A stretch of 64,000 nucleotides of DNA from Comamonas sp. lk (GCF_900564145.1 NZ_UOOB01000001.1:434001-498000), one strand, 5' to 3'. Shown: positions 47,559-56,833, counted from the stretch's first letter. Numbers and translations: made by a program. The notes: generated by a model from the letters alone, not told the origin.

Positions 47559-48203
47559 ATGAAGCAGGCGTTGCGTGCGAAGCTGGGTTGGTGTTTGGCA
47601 GGCATGGTGTGGGCCGGGAATGCGCTGGCCCAAACGGCGCCTGCCGGCAGCGGCACCATCTACGCCTGCACGGACGCCAAGGGCCGACGCATCACCGCCG
47701 ACCGCCCGATTGCCGACTGTGTGGACCGCGATCAGCGCGTGCTGGGCGCCACCGGCGTGGAATTGCGCCGGGTGGGTCCTACGCCGACCGACCAGGAACG
47801 CGCCACACAGGAGGCGAAGAACCGCCAGCAAGAGGCCGAGCAGCAGCGCCAGCGGGAAGAGCGCTCACGCGAGCGCGCCATGCTGCTGCGCTACCCGAAT
47901 CAGGCAGCGCACGATGCCGCACGCGCCCAGGCGATTGCGCAGGTCACCAGTCAGATGGAGCTGGGGCAGCAGCGGCAAGCCGAGCTCAAGGAGCGGCGCA
48001 AGAAAATCGACACCGAGATGGAGTTCTATCAGCAGAACCCCAAGAAAGCTCCGGCCAATCTGCGCCGCCAGCTGAGCGAAAACAACGAGCTGCAGCTCGA
48101 ACAGCAGCGCTTTCTGCAGCAGCAGGAGCAGGAGCAACAACGCATACATCAGCGTTTTGATGCGGAGCTGGTCCAGCTGCGCAAGCTCTGGGCCGCGTCC
48201 TAG
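47559..48203 (+). CDS. DUF4124-type periplasmic coiled-coil protein
   Basis: The 214-residue protein has a signal peptide ending NALAQ, a short DUF4124-like domain (IYACTDAKGRRITADRPIAD) and a long glutamine/arginine-rich coiled coil from about residue 75 to the end. Function unknown; proteins of this kind are common in betaproteobacteria. It begins eight bases after pyrE and may be co-transcribed. Confidence 0.8.
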   Translation: MKQALRAKLGWCLAGMVWAGNALAQTAPAGSGTIYACTDAKGRRITADRPIADCVDRDQRVLGATGVELRRVGPTPTDQERATQEAKNRQQEAEQQRQREERSRERAMLLRYPNQAAHDAARAQAIAQVTSQMELGQQRQAELKERRKKIDTEMEFYQQNPKKAPANLRRQLSENNELQLEQQRFLQQQEQEQQRIHQRFDAELVQLRKLWAAS

Positions 48204-48222
48204 AACCTCAACACCTTCGCTC

Positions 48223-48570
48223 CTAATCGAGCTTTCCGTGCATCTTGATCAGCCGCGCAATCAGCAGGGCGGCCACCCAGGCCATGCCGCCGATCAGCAG
48301 CGGCAGCTGTAGCAGCAGACTGCCCTGGGCCAGGATCATGAGCGCATCGGCCTGCCACAGGCTGGCATAACCCTTGAACACCCCGTAAGCCAGCCACAGC
48401 AGCAGCCCCGCGCAGCTGAGGGCGGCAATCGTGCGCACATTGCGTCCGTCCTTGCTGGCGGCAGGAATGCGCAGCGCCTGGCGCAGCACCAGGCCTGCAG
48501 CTATCAAAACCAGGAGCACGCAGGCGGCAAGCGACAGCGGCAGCCACAGGGACAGGGGAAGCAAGGACAT
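48223..48570 (-). CDS. Small inner-membrane protein, unknown function
   Basis: The 115-residue protein has three predicted spans, starting MSLLPLSLWLPLSLAACVLL, and a basic loop ASKDGRNVRT between spans 1 and 2. I do not recognise a family. The ATG at 48570 with GGA just upstream is preferred over 48618, which would overlap a terminator. Convergent with the DUF4124 gene. Confidence 0.65.
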   Translation of the reverse strand: MSLLPLSLWLPLSLAACVLLVLIAAGLVLRQALRIPAASKDGRNVRTIAALSCAGLLLWLAYGVFKGYASLWQADALMILAQGSLLLQLPLLIGGMAWVAALLIARLIKMHGKLD

Positions 48571-48602
48571 GGCGCGGCACTTTAGAGCAAACGGGGCGCG
48601 GG

Positions 48603-48629
48603 CAAAAAAATAACCCACCGAAGTGGGTT
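48603..48629 (-). terminator. Terminator of the small gene at 48655-48882
   Basis: On the minus strand AACCCAC, loop TTCG, GTGGGTT (plus 48612-48629) is followed by ATTTTTTT. The UUCG-type tetraloop and T run make it a good intrinsic terminator. Confidence 0.85.
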
Positions 48630-48654
48630 TGATTATGCAGGGCCCTCAGCGCTG

Positions 48655-48882
48655 CTAAGCGGGTTTCCAGACGGCCTGGCCTTGCGCCGCACCGGGTACG
48701 GCCTGTATGCCCAGCACCACGGCGTGGCGGGCCAGCAGCTCGTCAAACAGCTGGCGGCTCTCGCTGTTGGCGGGGCTGTCCTGGTACTCGGCAACCACCT
48801 GCTCGGTGGTGAAGGAATGGGGGGCGAAGCGCTGCACGATGTTGCGCAGCTTGTCGAGGTTGGGCGTGAACTCGGTGTGCAT
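48655..48882 (-). CDS. Conserved-looking 75-residue hypothetical protein
   Basis: The protein begins MHTEFTPNLDKLRNIVQRFA and is soluble, with mixed helix and strand character and no recognised domain. Its own terminator just downstream and an ATG with GGAG nearby (GAAGGAGTCGCC) support a real gene. It lies between the HPP-family gene and the small membrane protein, same strand. Confidence 0.6.
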   Translation of the reverse strand: MHTEFTPNLDKLRNIVQRFAPHSFTTEQVVAEYQDSPANSESRQLFDELLARHAVVLGIQAVPGAAQGQAVWKPA

Positions 48883-48970
48883 GGCGACTCCTTCACAGCA
48901 TTCAAAACAGCATGCAAGCAGTGTAGTCCGCCGCGCCAGCGCAGCAAGAGGGAAGCCCTGGCCCCAACCG

Positions 48971-50104
48971 CTATTTGAGTGCCAGCAAGGTGCGGATCAC
49001 ATCGCTGCGGGTGATCACGCCCACCAGCACGGCGCCGCGCAGCACGGCGATGAACTGCACGCTGTGCGAGGCCAGCTCCTGCAGCAGATCGCCCATGGGC
49101 GTGGATTCCTGCACGCACATCTCGGGCTCGCGCATCAGGCTTGCGGCCACCGGCTCCAGGTGGGGGCGCTGAGGGCGTATGCGCCGCCACAGCGACTGCT
49201 TTTGCTGGCTGCGGTGGCCTTCCCAGAGCCAGTCGAACAGGTCGGCGCGCAGCACCCGCCCTATGAGCTCGCCCTGGGCGTTGACCACGGGCAGGCTTTT
49301 GATCAGATGGGTGTGAAACAGATCGGCCACCTCTTCCAGCGACGTCTCGCGCTGCACGCTCAGCAACTGGGTCGACATGACCTGGCCGCAGCTGATGGAG
49401 GCAAAGCGGCGCTTGATGGCCTGCTCTTCGGCGGCGGCCAGCAGCTCGCCCAGATCGTCGGGGCCCAGGTTGTAGGTCTGGTCAAAACGTTCCAGCAGCT
49501 GCTGCAGGTCTTCGCTGCTCAGCGCCAGAGAGGAGCGGGTCTGCAGTTCGGGAGCCGGTGCCGGTACATGGGCGGGGTGCAGATAGGCGCGGCCGCAGGC
49601 CCGGTGGTAGAGCACGCCCACGGCCACAAGCGCGCCCGAAAGCACGGCCATGGGAATCAGCAGATGCCAGCCCAGAGGCAGCATCTGGGCCGAGGCTAGC
49701 ACCGTCAGCAAGGCCACGGCGCCGCCTGGCGGGTGCAGGGCGCGACAGGCCAGCATCAGGGCGATGGCGCCGGACACGGCCAGTGCCGCCAGCGCGGTTT
49801 GCGACAGCTGGGGAAAGGCCCACAGCAGCAGCAACGTGTACAGCGCCGATACCGTGTTGCCCATCACGCAGTTCCAGGGCTGGGCCAGTGGACTGCTGGG
49901 CACGGCAAACACCAGCACCGCCGTGGCACCCAGCGGGGCGAACAGGAACAGCGTGTGCGGGAAAAAGTGATCCACCAGCCCCACCAGCAGACCGGCCAGC
50001 GCCAGGCCCAGACCTGCGCCAATGCCGGCCCGCAGCAGATCCCGCCATGAAGGGCGGGTGGTCACGGGGCCCAGGCGTTGCCACAGTGTGCGTTCAGCAG
50101 TCAT
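48971..50104 (-). CDS. HPP-family membrane protein with tandem CBS domains
   Basis: The 377-residue protein has four or five spans (residues 20-165) including LHPPGGAVALLTVLASAQ, which holds the family's HPP signature, followed by two CBS domains (about 235-295 and 315-375; LPVVNAQGELIGRVLR and FIAVLRGAVLVGVITRSD). CBS pairs bind adenine nucleotides and gate the attached domain. Some HPP proteins move nitrite; function here is unproven. Confidence 0.87.
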   Translation of the reverse strand: MTAERTLWQRLGPVTTRPSWRDLLRAGIGAGLGLALAGLLVGLVDHFFPHTLFLFAPLGATAVLVFAVPSSPLAQPWNCVMGNTVSALYTLLLLWAFPQLSQTALAALAVSGAIALMLACRALHPPGGAVALLTVLASAQMLPLGWHLLIPMAVLSGALVAVGVLYHRACGRAYLHPAHVPAPAPELQTRSSLALSSEDLQQLLERFDQTYNLGPDDLGELLAAAEEQAIKRRFASISCGQVMSTQLLSVQRETSLEEVADLFHTHLIKSLPVVNAQGELIGRVLRADLFDWLWEGHRSQQKQSLWRRIRPQRPHLEPVAASLMREPEMCVQESTPMGDLLQELASHSVQFIAVLRGAVLVGVITRSDVIRTLLALK

Positions 50105-50224
50105 GATGAGTTAATGGATTTGATAGCGGCTGGCGACATCCCTGTAATGGGTACAGCCAGTTTTTGATGTTTTCTACCCGACCGCACGGGTGACAACGCG
50201 GCCGGGCTTGAGTGCAGTCCGGCT

Positions 50225-50794
50225 TCAGACCTGAGCGGCCACGGCGCCTGCGCTCAGCACTTCAGCCAGCGGCTTGCGGGGCGAGGCGACTTCGCGCTCG
50301 CGCAAATCCTCGGGCAGGGTGGAGGCATCGGCACGGCGGCCCACGGCGATCACCACCTCGGGCACCAGGTGTTCGGGCAGGCCCAGCACGGCGCCGGCTT
50401 CATCGGCCGAGAAACCGCCCATGGCGTGCGTGGCCAGGCCCATGGCATGGGCTTCCAGTGCCAGATAGCCCCAGGCGCAGCCCGCGTCAAAGCTGTGCTT
50501 GGCGGCCGAGGCCTGCTTGTCCGACAGCAACACGATCAGGGCGCCGGCATTCAGGCACCAGCGGCGGTTGAATTCGTTGGGGATGTGGGAGAAAGCCTCC
50601 CAGTGCGCATCACCGCGCAGCGCATAGGCAAAGTGCCAGGGCTGCTTGTTGCTGGCCGAGGGCGCCCAGCGGGCGGCATCCACCAATTGCTCGAGTTGGG
50701 CGGTGGTCAGCGCTTCTGGCACAAAGGCACGGGGCGACATGCGCTCCAGAAACTGGGGCTGGATCGGTGTGGTGGTTTGGCGGGAGAGGGTCAT
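50225..50794 (-). CDS. Nitroreductase-family flavoprotein
   Basis: The 189-residue protein has the FMN-binding RMSPRAFVPE and ARWAPSASNKQPWHFAYA near the N-terminus and GLATHAMGGFSADEA toward the end, the NAD(P)H-dependent nitroreductase fold that works as a dimer. The start at 50794 has GGA seven bases upstream. A terminator-like hairpin lies within its leader, 23 bases before the ATG. Substrate unknown. Confidence 0.88.
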   Translation of the reverse strand: MTLSRQTTTPIQPQFLERMSPRAFVPEALTTAQLEQLVDAARWAPSASNKQPWHFAYALRGDAHWEAFSHIPNEFNRRWCLNAGALIVLLSDKQASAAKHSFDAGCAWGYLALEAHAMGLATHAMGGFSADEAGAVLGLPEHLVPEVVIAVGRRADASTLPEDLREREVASPRKPLAEVLSAGAVAAQV

Positions 50795-50800
50795 CGACAG

Positions 50801-50841
50801 GTCCAAAAACAAAACAGCCCGGCTCCATAGGGAAGCCGGGC
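50801..50841 (-). terminator. Terminator-like hairpin in the nitroreductase leader
   Basis: On the minus strand GCCCGGCT and AGCCGGGC (plus 50817-50841) pair over eight bases around a nine-base loop, followed by TGTTTTGTTTTT. It would end transcripts coming from the gene at 51165-52202, or act as an attenuator if the nitroreductase promoter lies upstream of it. Confidence 0.7.
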
Positions 50842-50884
50842 CGATACCTTAGCGCAAGCCCCGGTTTCTTGCCCGGGGCCGGTT

Positions 50885-51165
50885 AGAACGTGTTGACGAT
50901 CTCTACGCAGCCGCGTTGAGGCGCAATCGGAATGAGTTCGAAGCGATGTGGCTTGCTTGCACCGGGGTGCAAGCAAGCCGCAGCGCGAAGAAATCGCCCG
51001 ATTTCGCCTCAACCCTTCGGGCCAGTGCCTTTGCGGGCGCCCGGCCAGGGGCGCTCTGCGGTGTTGCGGTCGCTTGCAAGGCCGCAGCCTTGCTGCGCAC
51101 CCGCGCCTAGCATCCCATCCCGCCAAGGTACTGGCGCGGCGCCGAGGAGATCGTCAGCACGTTCT
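50885..51165. mobile_element. MITE-like element with 19-bp terminal inverted repeats
   Basis: AGAACGTGTTGACGATCTC at 50885-50903 is matched by GAGATCGTCAGCACGTTCT at 51147-51165, whose reverse complement differs at one of 19 positions. Inside are a perfect 14-bp palindrome (50950-50963 with 50966-50979) and an outer arm TTGAGGCGCAATCGG (from 50917) paired with CCGATTTCGCCTCAA near 51000. No convincing gene is encoded. The right end abuts the stop codon of the 51165-52202 gene. Size and structure suit a nonautonomous transposon relic or a large structured repeat. Confidence 0.6.
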
Positions 51166-52202
51166 TAGGGTTTTGTCTTGTCTTGCTGGCTCATCACGCG
51201 CATATGGCGCTCCATGCGGATCAGCACCAGCACCATGATCACCATCACCAAGCAGGCAATCAGCATGGTGGTGAAGGCGGTCTCCACGCTGCTGAACTGC
51301 CATTTTTCCTGGTCGGGGTTCTCGCCCTTGAGCACCTGGGCCGTGCGGTCGAAGGCCAGCGTGTAGTTGATCAGCAGCGTGTTCACGATCTGCTGTGCCG
51401 GTTGCTGCTGCAGCTTGGCGGCCAGGCTCTCGTTGCCCAGCACCTGCTGCAGTGCGGCGGGCAGGCCTTTGACATAGGCCTCGTAGGCTCCGCTGCCGTG
51501 CTCCATCTCGGCCGCCGAGGCGCGGTCATTGATCTCGGCCACCAGATTGACGGGCTCGCTGAGCATCAGCTCCGAATCGGCTTCGGCAGCAGCTGCAACT
51601 GCGGCATCGGCTGCGGCGGCGGCAGCTCTGGCTATCGTCAGGTCTTCGCGCGTCAGAGAGATTCGGTGGGCCGAGATTTCGGCATCCACGGCGGCGGCCG
51701 CAGCGTCGGCGGCTTCGGAGTCGCAGCAGGCGTTCTCACGGGCCTCGCGCAGCTTGATCTGGCGGTTCACTTCGGCAGGCGAGGGCAGGACATCACCTTG
51801 CAGCAGCGGGTGCAGCGGAGTCAGGCCCTGGCCGCTGTTTTCCTGCTCCACACGCTTGCGTTCGGCGGGGTTCTTGTAGACAAAGCCGCGCAGCAGGCCG
51901 TCGGCCTTCTGAAAACTGGGGCGCAGCGCCGGGTCGGCCAGGCGTTTTTCCACCGGCAGCGCATTGCCCAGGCTGCTCAGGTCGCGCTCGGTTTCGTCCA
52001 CCATGTACTTGAGGTCATAGGGGGCGTCCTTCCAGTCCAGCGCCGTGGAGGCCGAGGCCGCTACCGCCGGCGGCTTCTTGGGCTGGTAGTGATCCCAGAG
52101 CCACAGGCCCATGCCCAGCAGCACAAACACCGAGAACACCAGCAGGACCACGCGCACGATTTGCACGAGCACGTCCTCGATACGGCTAAATAGATTCAAC
52201 AT
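51165..52202 (-). CDS. Membrane protein with two terminal spans and an alanine-rich core
   Basis: The 345-residue protein has a span near residues 15-36 (IVRVVLLVFSVFVLLGMGLW), a large non-cytoplasmic region with an alanine-rich low-complexity helix (about 160-215, AAAAAADAAVAAAAEADSE) and a second span near residues 310-330. Two adjacent cysteines occur in ENACCDSEA. I do not recognise the family. Divergent from serA. Confidence 0.7.
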   Translation of the reverse strand: MLNLFSRIEDVLVQIVRVVLLVFSVFVLLGMGLWLWDHYQPKKPPAVAASASTALDWKDAPYDLKYMVDETERDLSSLGNALPVEKRLADPALRPSFQKADGLLRGFVYKNPAERKRVEQENSGQGLTPLHPLLQGDVLPSPAEVNRQIKLREARENACCDSEAADAAAAAVDAEISAHRISLTREDLTIARAAAAAADAAVAAAAEADSELMLSEPVNLVAEINDRASAAEMEHGSGAYEAYVKGLPAALQQVLGNESLAAKLQQQPAQQIVNTLLINYTLAFDRTAQVLKGENPDQEKWQFSSVETAFTTMLIACLVMVIMVLVLIRMERHMRVMSQQDKTKP

Positions 52203-52501
52203 AGGCGGAAATTCCTCAGAACGTCTTGTCGTTAAAGCGCTTTCTGCTATTGATTTGAAAGCGTTCCATGGGGCGGCATTCTAAAAAATGAAAGTGAATG
52301 TCGCAGTCTTTTACACCTGCTTCCCAGCTGGGTGGGCGCTTGCTTTGCCAGCGGGCGCTGTACCGCATGGGGCGCTGCCATCTGAGGCAGAATTTGCCCC
52401 TGTATCGCGCTGCGGTATTGCCGCCGCCATGCTTTGCACCCACGATTCGTGGCGATATAGCGTATTCGTTTTAATAGGGTTTTCACGGATCGGCGCAAAC
52501 C

Positions 52502-53731
52502 ATGACCAAAACATCGCTCGACAAATCGAAGATCAAGTTTTTGCTGTTGGAAGGCATTCATCCTTCCGCCTTGAAAGTGCTGCATGACGCGGGCTACACC
52601 AATGTGGAAGCCTTGACCGGTGCGCTGGAGGGCGAGGAGCTGAAGGCCAAGATTGCCGATGCCCATTTTGTGGGCATTCGCTCGCGCACCCAGCTGACCG
52701 AAGAGGTGTTTGCCGCCGCGCACAAGCTGGTGGCTGTGGGCTGCTTTTGCATAGGCACCAACCAGGTCAACCTGAACGCGGCGCGCGAGCGCGGCGTGGT
52801 GGTGTTCAATGCGCCTTACTCCAATACGCGTTCGGTGGCCGAGCTGGTGCTGGCCGAAGCCATTCTGTTGCTGCGCGGCATCCCCGAAAAGAACGCCGTG
52901 GCTCACCGTGGTGGCTGGAAGAAAAGCGCTGACAACTCCTTCGAGATCCGTGGCAAGACCCTGGGCATCGTGGGCTATGGCTCCATCGGCACCCAGCTCT
53001 CGGTGCTGGCCGAAGGCCTGGGCATGCGCGTCATCTTCCACGACGTGGTAACCAAGCTGCCGCTGGGCAATAGCAGCCAAGCTGCTTCGCTCAAGGATCT
53101 GCTCTCGCGCAGCGATATCGTCACCCTGCACGTGCCCGAGCTGGCCTCGACCAACGGCATGCTGGGTGCGGCCGAGATTGCTGCCATGAAGCAGGGCAGC
53201 ATTCTGATCAATGCCTCGCGCGGCACCGTGGTTGATATCGAGGCCCTGGCCGAGTCCCTGAAAAGCGGCAAGCTGCTGGGTGCGGCCATCGACGTGTTCC
53301 CGGTCGAGCCCAAGAGCAACAAGGACGAGTTCCTGTCGCCGTTGCGCGGCATGGACAACGTCATCCTCACGCCCCATATCGGCGGCTCCACCATGGAGGC
53401 GCAGGCCAATATCGGCCTGGAAGTGGCGGAAAAGCTGGTCAAGTACAGCGACAACGGCACGACCACCTCGGCCGTGAACTTCCCTGAAGTGGCCCTGCCC
53501 GAGCATCCAGGCCAGAACCGCATCCTGCACGTGCACGAGAACCGCCCCGGCATTCTCTCGGCCATCAACCAGGTGTTTGCCGACAACGGCATCAACATTG
53601 CCGGCCAGTACCTGCGCACCGACGAGAAGGTGGGCTATGTGGTGATCGACATCGATGTGGATTCCTCGGCGCTGGCAGTGCAAAAGCTGTCGCAGATCGC
53701 CGGCACCATCCGCTGCCGCGTGCTGTTCTGA
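52502..53731 (+). CDS. serA: D-3-phosphoglycerate dehydrogenase
   Basis: The 409-residue enzyme has the NAD-binding LGIVGYGSIGTQLSVLAEGL, catalytic-region NASRGTVVDIEAL and TPHIGGSTMEAQANIG, and a C-terminal ACT domain (from about residue 340; HENRPGILSAINQVF) for serine feedback, the E. coli-type short form. It starts serine synthesis. The 299-base gap upstream, shared with a divergent gene, holds one short dispersed repeat (52234-52253) and no other feature I can name. Confidence 0.95.
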   Translation: MTKTSLDKSKIKFLLLEGIHPSALKVLHDAGYTNVEALTGALEGEELKAKIADAHFVGIRSRTQLTEEVFAAAHKLVAVGCFCIGTNQVNLNAARERGVVVFNAPYSNTRSVAELVLAEAILLLRGIPEKNAVAHRGGWKKSADNSFEIRGKTLGIVGYGSIGTQLSVLAEGLGMRVIFHDVVTKLPLGNSSQAASLKDLLSRSDIVTLHVPELASTNGMLGAAEIAAMKQGSILINASRGTVVDIEALAESLKSGKLLGAAIDVFPVEPKSNKDEFLSPLRGMDNVILTPHIGGSTMEAQANIGLEVAEKLVKYSDNGTTTSAVNFPEVALPEHPGQNRILHVHENRPGILSAINQVFADNGINIAGQYLRTDEKVGYVVIDIDVDSSALAVQKLSQIAGTIRCRVLF

Positions 53732-53752
53732 ACGGCTTGCGCTGTTCTCAAG

Positions 53753-53777
53753 AAAGGAAGCTTAGGCTTCCTTTTTT
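53753..53777 (+). terminator. Rho-independent terminator after serA
   Basis: AAAGGAAGC (53753-53761) pairs with GCTTCCTTT (53766-53774) around TTAG, with T continuing to 53777, 22 bases after the serA stop. Confidence 0.92.
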
Positions 53778-53952
53778 CATAGCGGATTGCGCTTTCCCAT
53801 CAAAGGCTTAACGGTTAAAAGATGCCTGTTTTGGTGCCGAGTTGGCTTGAAAAACAAGCCATTGGGCGTTAGAAGCGTCAGACGGGTCTGTGCCTGAGCG
53901 AAGATGGGTTGTGCCGCAGCAGAACTCGCTGTCTGCTGCGGCCTTTGTTTTC

Positions 53953-55962
53953 ATGAAAAATTCGATCTCTATGCGTGAATTTACCCTGCGCGGCGTCATT
54001 CTGGGCGCGTTGATCACCCTGGCGTTTACTGCTGCCAATGTGTACCTGGGTCTCAAGGTGGGGCTGACCTTTGCCTCCGCCATTCCTGCGGCGGTGATCT
54101 CCATGGCGCTGCTCTATCGCTTCAAGGACTCCAATATTCTGGAGAACAACCTGGTGCAGACCCAGGCCTCGGCAGCCGGCACTTTGTCGTCGGTGATCTT
54201 TGTTCTGCCCTCGTTGCTCATGCTGGGTTTGTGGACGGGCTTTCCCTTCTGGCAGACGGCCTTGATCTGTGCGGCTGGCGGCACGCTGGGCGTGCTCTAC
54301 ACCATACCGCTGCGTCGGGTGATGGTGGTGCAGTCCGACCTGCCTTATCCCGAAGGCGTGGCCGCCGCCGAGGTACTGCGCGTGGGCGATGCACAGCGCC
54401 ACAAGGGTGAAGATGCGGCGGCAGGTGATGCTGCGCGCTCCTCGGGTCTGCGCGAGCTGGGCTGGGGCACGGGCCTGGCGGCCCTGTTCGGTTTTCTGAG
54501 CGGCGGTCTGCGCCTGCTGGGCGATGCCTTCAACTTCTGGATTCCCGCTGGCAGCGTGGCTTTTCGCGTGGCGGCGGGCTTCTCGCCCGCGCTGCTGGCC
54601 GCCGGCTATCTGATGGGGGCTGCGGCCGGGATTGCCGTGCTGATGGGGCTGGTGCTGTGCTGGGGCCTGGTCGTGCCCTGGCTGACGGCGCAGGCAACGC
54701 CTGGCGCAGGCCAGGCGGTCAGCGAACTGGCCAGCCAGCTCTGGAGTGCCAAGGCCCGCTTTCTGGGCGCAGGCGTGATCGGTATCTCGGCGCTGTGGAC
54801 GGTGGGCACGCTGGCCGGTCCCATCATCCAGGCCATTCGCAAGCAGCCCGCGCGCGGCGCCAAGGGCGCGCAGCCCGAGGGCGGAGAAACCGACCGGGAC
54901 ATGCCTCGCAGCTGGATGCTGGTCATAGGCCTGGCGGCGTTGGCCGTGCTGTACTTTGTGGTCAGCCATTTTCTGCAGGAACATATGCCGGAGCTGGGCG
55001 GCCAGCCGCGTTTCTGGCTCAGCCTGCTTTGCGTGCTGTTTGCCGCCGTGTTCGGCTTTCTGGTCGCTGCGGCCTGCGGCTATATGGCGGGCTTGGTGGG
55101 CTCTTCGGCCAGCCCCATCTCCGGCATAGGCATCATTGCCACCATCTTGATGGCCAGCACCTTGCTGGGCCTGCATGTGCTGGTGCCCGCGTTCGCCAGC
55201 TTTGTCTCGGGTCAGCTGGGCGTGGCGCTGGTGCTGTTCATGGTCTCGGTGGTGCTGGCCATGGCCTCTATCTCCAATGACAACCTACAAGACCTCAAGA
55301 CCGGCTATCTGGTCGGTGCCACACCCTGGCGCCAGCAGGTCGTGCTCATCATCGGCTGCCTGGTCGGAGCGCTGGTGATTCCGCCGGTGCTGGATCTGCT
55401 CTACAACGCCTACGGCTTTGCCGGCAGCCTGCCGCGCGCCGGCATGGACCCCAATCAGGCCCTGGCGGCACCCCAGGCCACGCTGATGCTCAAGATTGCC
55501 TCCGGCATTTTCGAAGGTTCGCTGGACTGGGCCATGCTGGGCCTGGGCGTGCTGGTGGGGCTGGTCGTCATCGTGGCCGATGTGAGCCTGCGCAAAAGCG
55601 GCAAGGGCGCGCTGCCGCCCCTGGCCGTGGGCCTGGGCATTTACCTGCCGCCCACCATAGGGCTGACGCTGACCATTGGCGCGCTGCTGGGCTTTTTCAT
55701 TCAGCGGGCCATCAAGGCCCATGGCCAACGTGCCGCTAAGGCCTGGGCGGCCGCCGCCGAAGAACGCGGCCTGCTGCTGGCCTCCGGGCTGATCGTGGGC
55801 GAAAGCCTGATGGGCATTGTGATTGCCGCACTGATAGGTTTCAGCGGCAAGGACGCACCGCTGGCGCTGGTGGGTGAGCATTTCGCTCCGGCCATGTGGC
55901 TGGGCCTGGCGTTTTTTGCGGGCCTGTGCAGCTTCTTCTATCGTCGGGTGTTGCGCAAATGA
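53953..55962 (+). CDS. OPT-family oligopeptide/metal transporter
   Basis: The 669-residue protein has about 16 predicted spans and OPT signatures: MREFTLRGVILGALIT, NVYLGLKVGLTFASAIPAAV, the SDLPYPEGVAAAEVL block and NDNLQDLKTGYLVGATPW. OPT carriers import oligopeptides or iron-chelate complexes with protons. The ATG at 53953 is chosen because it just precedes the conserved start; an upstream start at 53890 adds unrelated residues. The next gene overlaps its stop (ATGA). Confidence 0.9.
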   Translation: MKNSISMREFTLRGVILGALITLAFTAANVYLGLKVGLTFASAIPAAVISMALLYRFKDSNILENNLVQTQASAAGTLSSVIFVLPSLLMLGLWTGFPFWQTALICAAGGTLGVLYTIPLRRVMVVQSDLPYPEGVAAAEVLRVGDAQRHKGEDAAAGDAARSSGLRELGWGTGLAALFGFLSGGLRLLGDAFNFWIPAGSVAFRVAAGFSPALLAAGYLMGAAAGIAVLMGLVLCWGLVVPWLTAQATPGAGQAVSELASQLWSAKARFLGAGVIGISALWTVGTLAGPIIQAIRKQPARGAKGAQPEGGETDRDMPRSWMLVIGLAALAVLYFVVSHFLQEHMPELGGQPRFWLSLLCVLFAAVFGFLVAAACGYMAGLVGSSASPISGIGIIATILMASTLLGLHVLVPAFASFVSGQLGVALVLFMVSVVLAMASISNDNLQDLKTGYLVGATPWRQQVVLIIGCLVGALVIPPVLDLLYNAYGFAGSLPRAGMDPNQALAAPQATLMLKIASGIFEGSLDWAMLGLGVLVGLVVIVADVSLRKSGKGALPPLAVGLGIYLPPTIGLTLTIGALLGFFIQRAIKAHGQRAAKAWAAAAEERGLLLASGLIVGESLMGIVIAALIGFSGKDAPLALVGEHFAPAMWLGLAFFAGLCSFFYRRVLRK

Positions 55963-56780
55963 AGAGCGGGCTGTTCCAGGGTGGGCTTGAGGCGCCGCCG
56001 TTTCGCCAGGGCAATTTCAGCTTTGCCCATGAATGGCTGGAGCAGGTCGGCACGCTGGACGGGCTGCTGGCGCGCTTGGATGCCTTGCGCGGCGCAGACG
56101 ACGCTCACCGCTATCTGTGCACGCTGGACGATATCAGCCAGTGCAGCTACACCTGCGGCCACGCCGGGCAAGACGAGCGCCTATACCTTGACGCCCCCGA
56201 GGATGAGGACTGGGATGACGCGGCGCAGATGCAAGCCAGAGCGCTGGCCACGCTGCAGCACCGTGTGCGCCAGCTGGCCCAGCCCGGGCTGGTGCAATCC
56301 TGGGGCCAGGTCTGCGGCAGCTTGGCCGTGGCCTGCGATGACGTGGATGCTTTGCTGGCCGCCAACCGCGAGCCCGATAGGCTGCTGGACGAGGTGATCT
56401 ATGTGCAGCGCGTACCCGCCGCCCTGCTGCCCGGCGATGACGCGCTGATTGCCGCTGCCCCTAACGGCTACTTCAGCGCGGACTGGGATACGTTTCAGAA
56501 CCACGCCATCATTTGCCATCTGGCCGCGCACTATGGCTATCGCTTCTTTGCCATGGGGGCAGCCTGGATGGGCTTTGAGCGCGGCACGCCGCCGGATGCC
56601 GTTCTGGCTGAGCGGCTGGTACAGGATTTGCGCGAACTCTACGGCAAGGGGCGGAGCGAGGTGCTGGGCCATGCGGCCTGGGCCAGGCTGGCGCAGCAGT
56701 TGCAAGCGAGGCGCACGTTGGTGCTGGGCTATGCGGAGAACCTGACCGAGAGCCTGGGGCTGGATCAGGACGCCGAGTGA
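55959..56780 (+). CDS. Unknown protein coupled to the OPT transporter
   Basis: The 273-residue soluble protein starts MKSGLFQGGLEAPPFRQGNF and has CTLDDISQCSYTCGHAG with three cysteines and a later WDTFQNHAIICHLAAHYGYRF. I do not recognise a family. The ATGA overlap with the transporter stop means the two are translated together, suggesting the protein acts on the imported substrate or on the carrier. Confidence 0.72.
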   Translation: MKSGLFQGGLEAPPFRQGNFSFAHEWLEQVGTLDGLLARLDALRGADDAHRYLCTLDDISQCSYTCGHAGQDERLYLDAPEDEDWDDAAQMQARALATLQHRVRQLAQPGLVQSWGQVCGSLAVACDDVDALLAANREPDRLLDEVIYVQRVPAALLPGDDALIAAAPNGYFSADWDTFQNHAIICHLAAHYGYRFFAMGAAWMGFERGTPPDAVLAERLVQDLRELYGKGRSEVLGHAAWARLAQQLQARRTLVLGYAENLTESLGLDQDAE

Positions 56781-56833
56781 ACTTCGGTATGGATAGCTAA
56801 AAGCGTTTTACGGTGAAGCGCTTTTCGGCTATT

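Noticed and set aside
50903..51238. Overlapping small open frames in the MITE-like element
   Set aside because: They exist in several frames and both strands because the sequence is palindromic and stop-poor; none has a convincing start.
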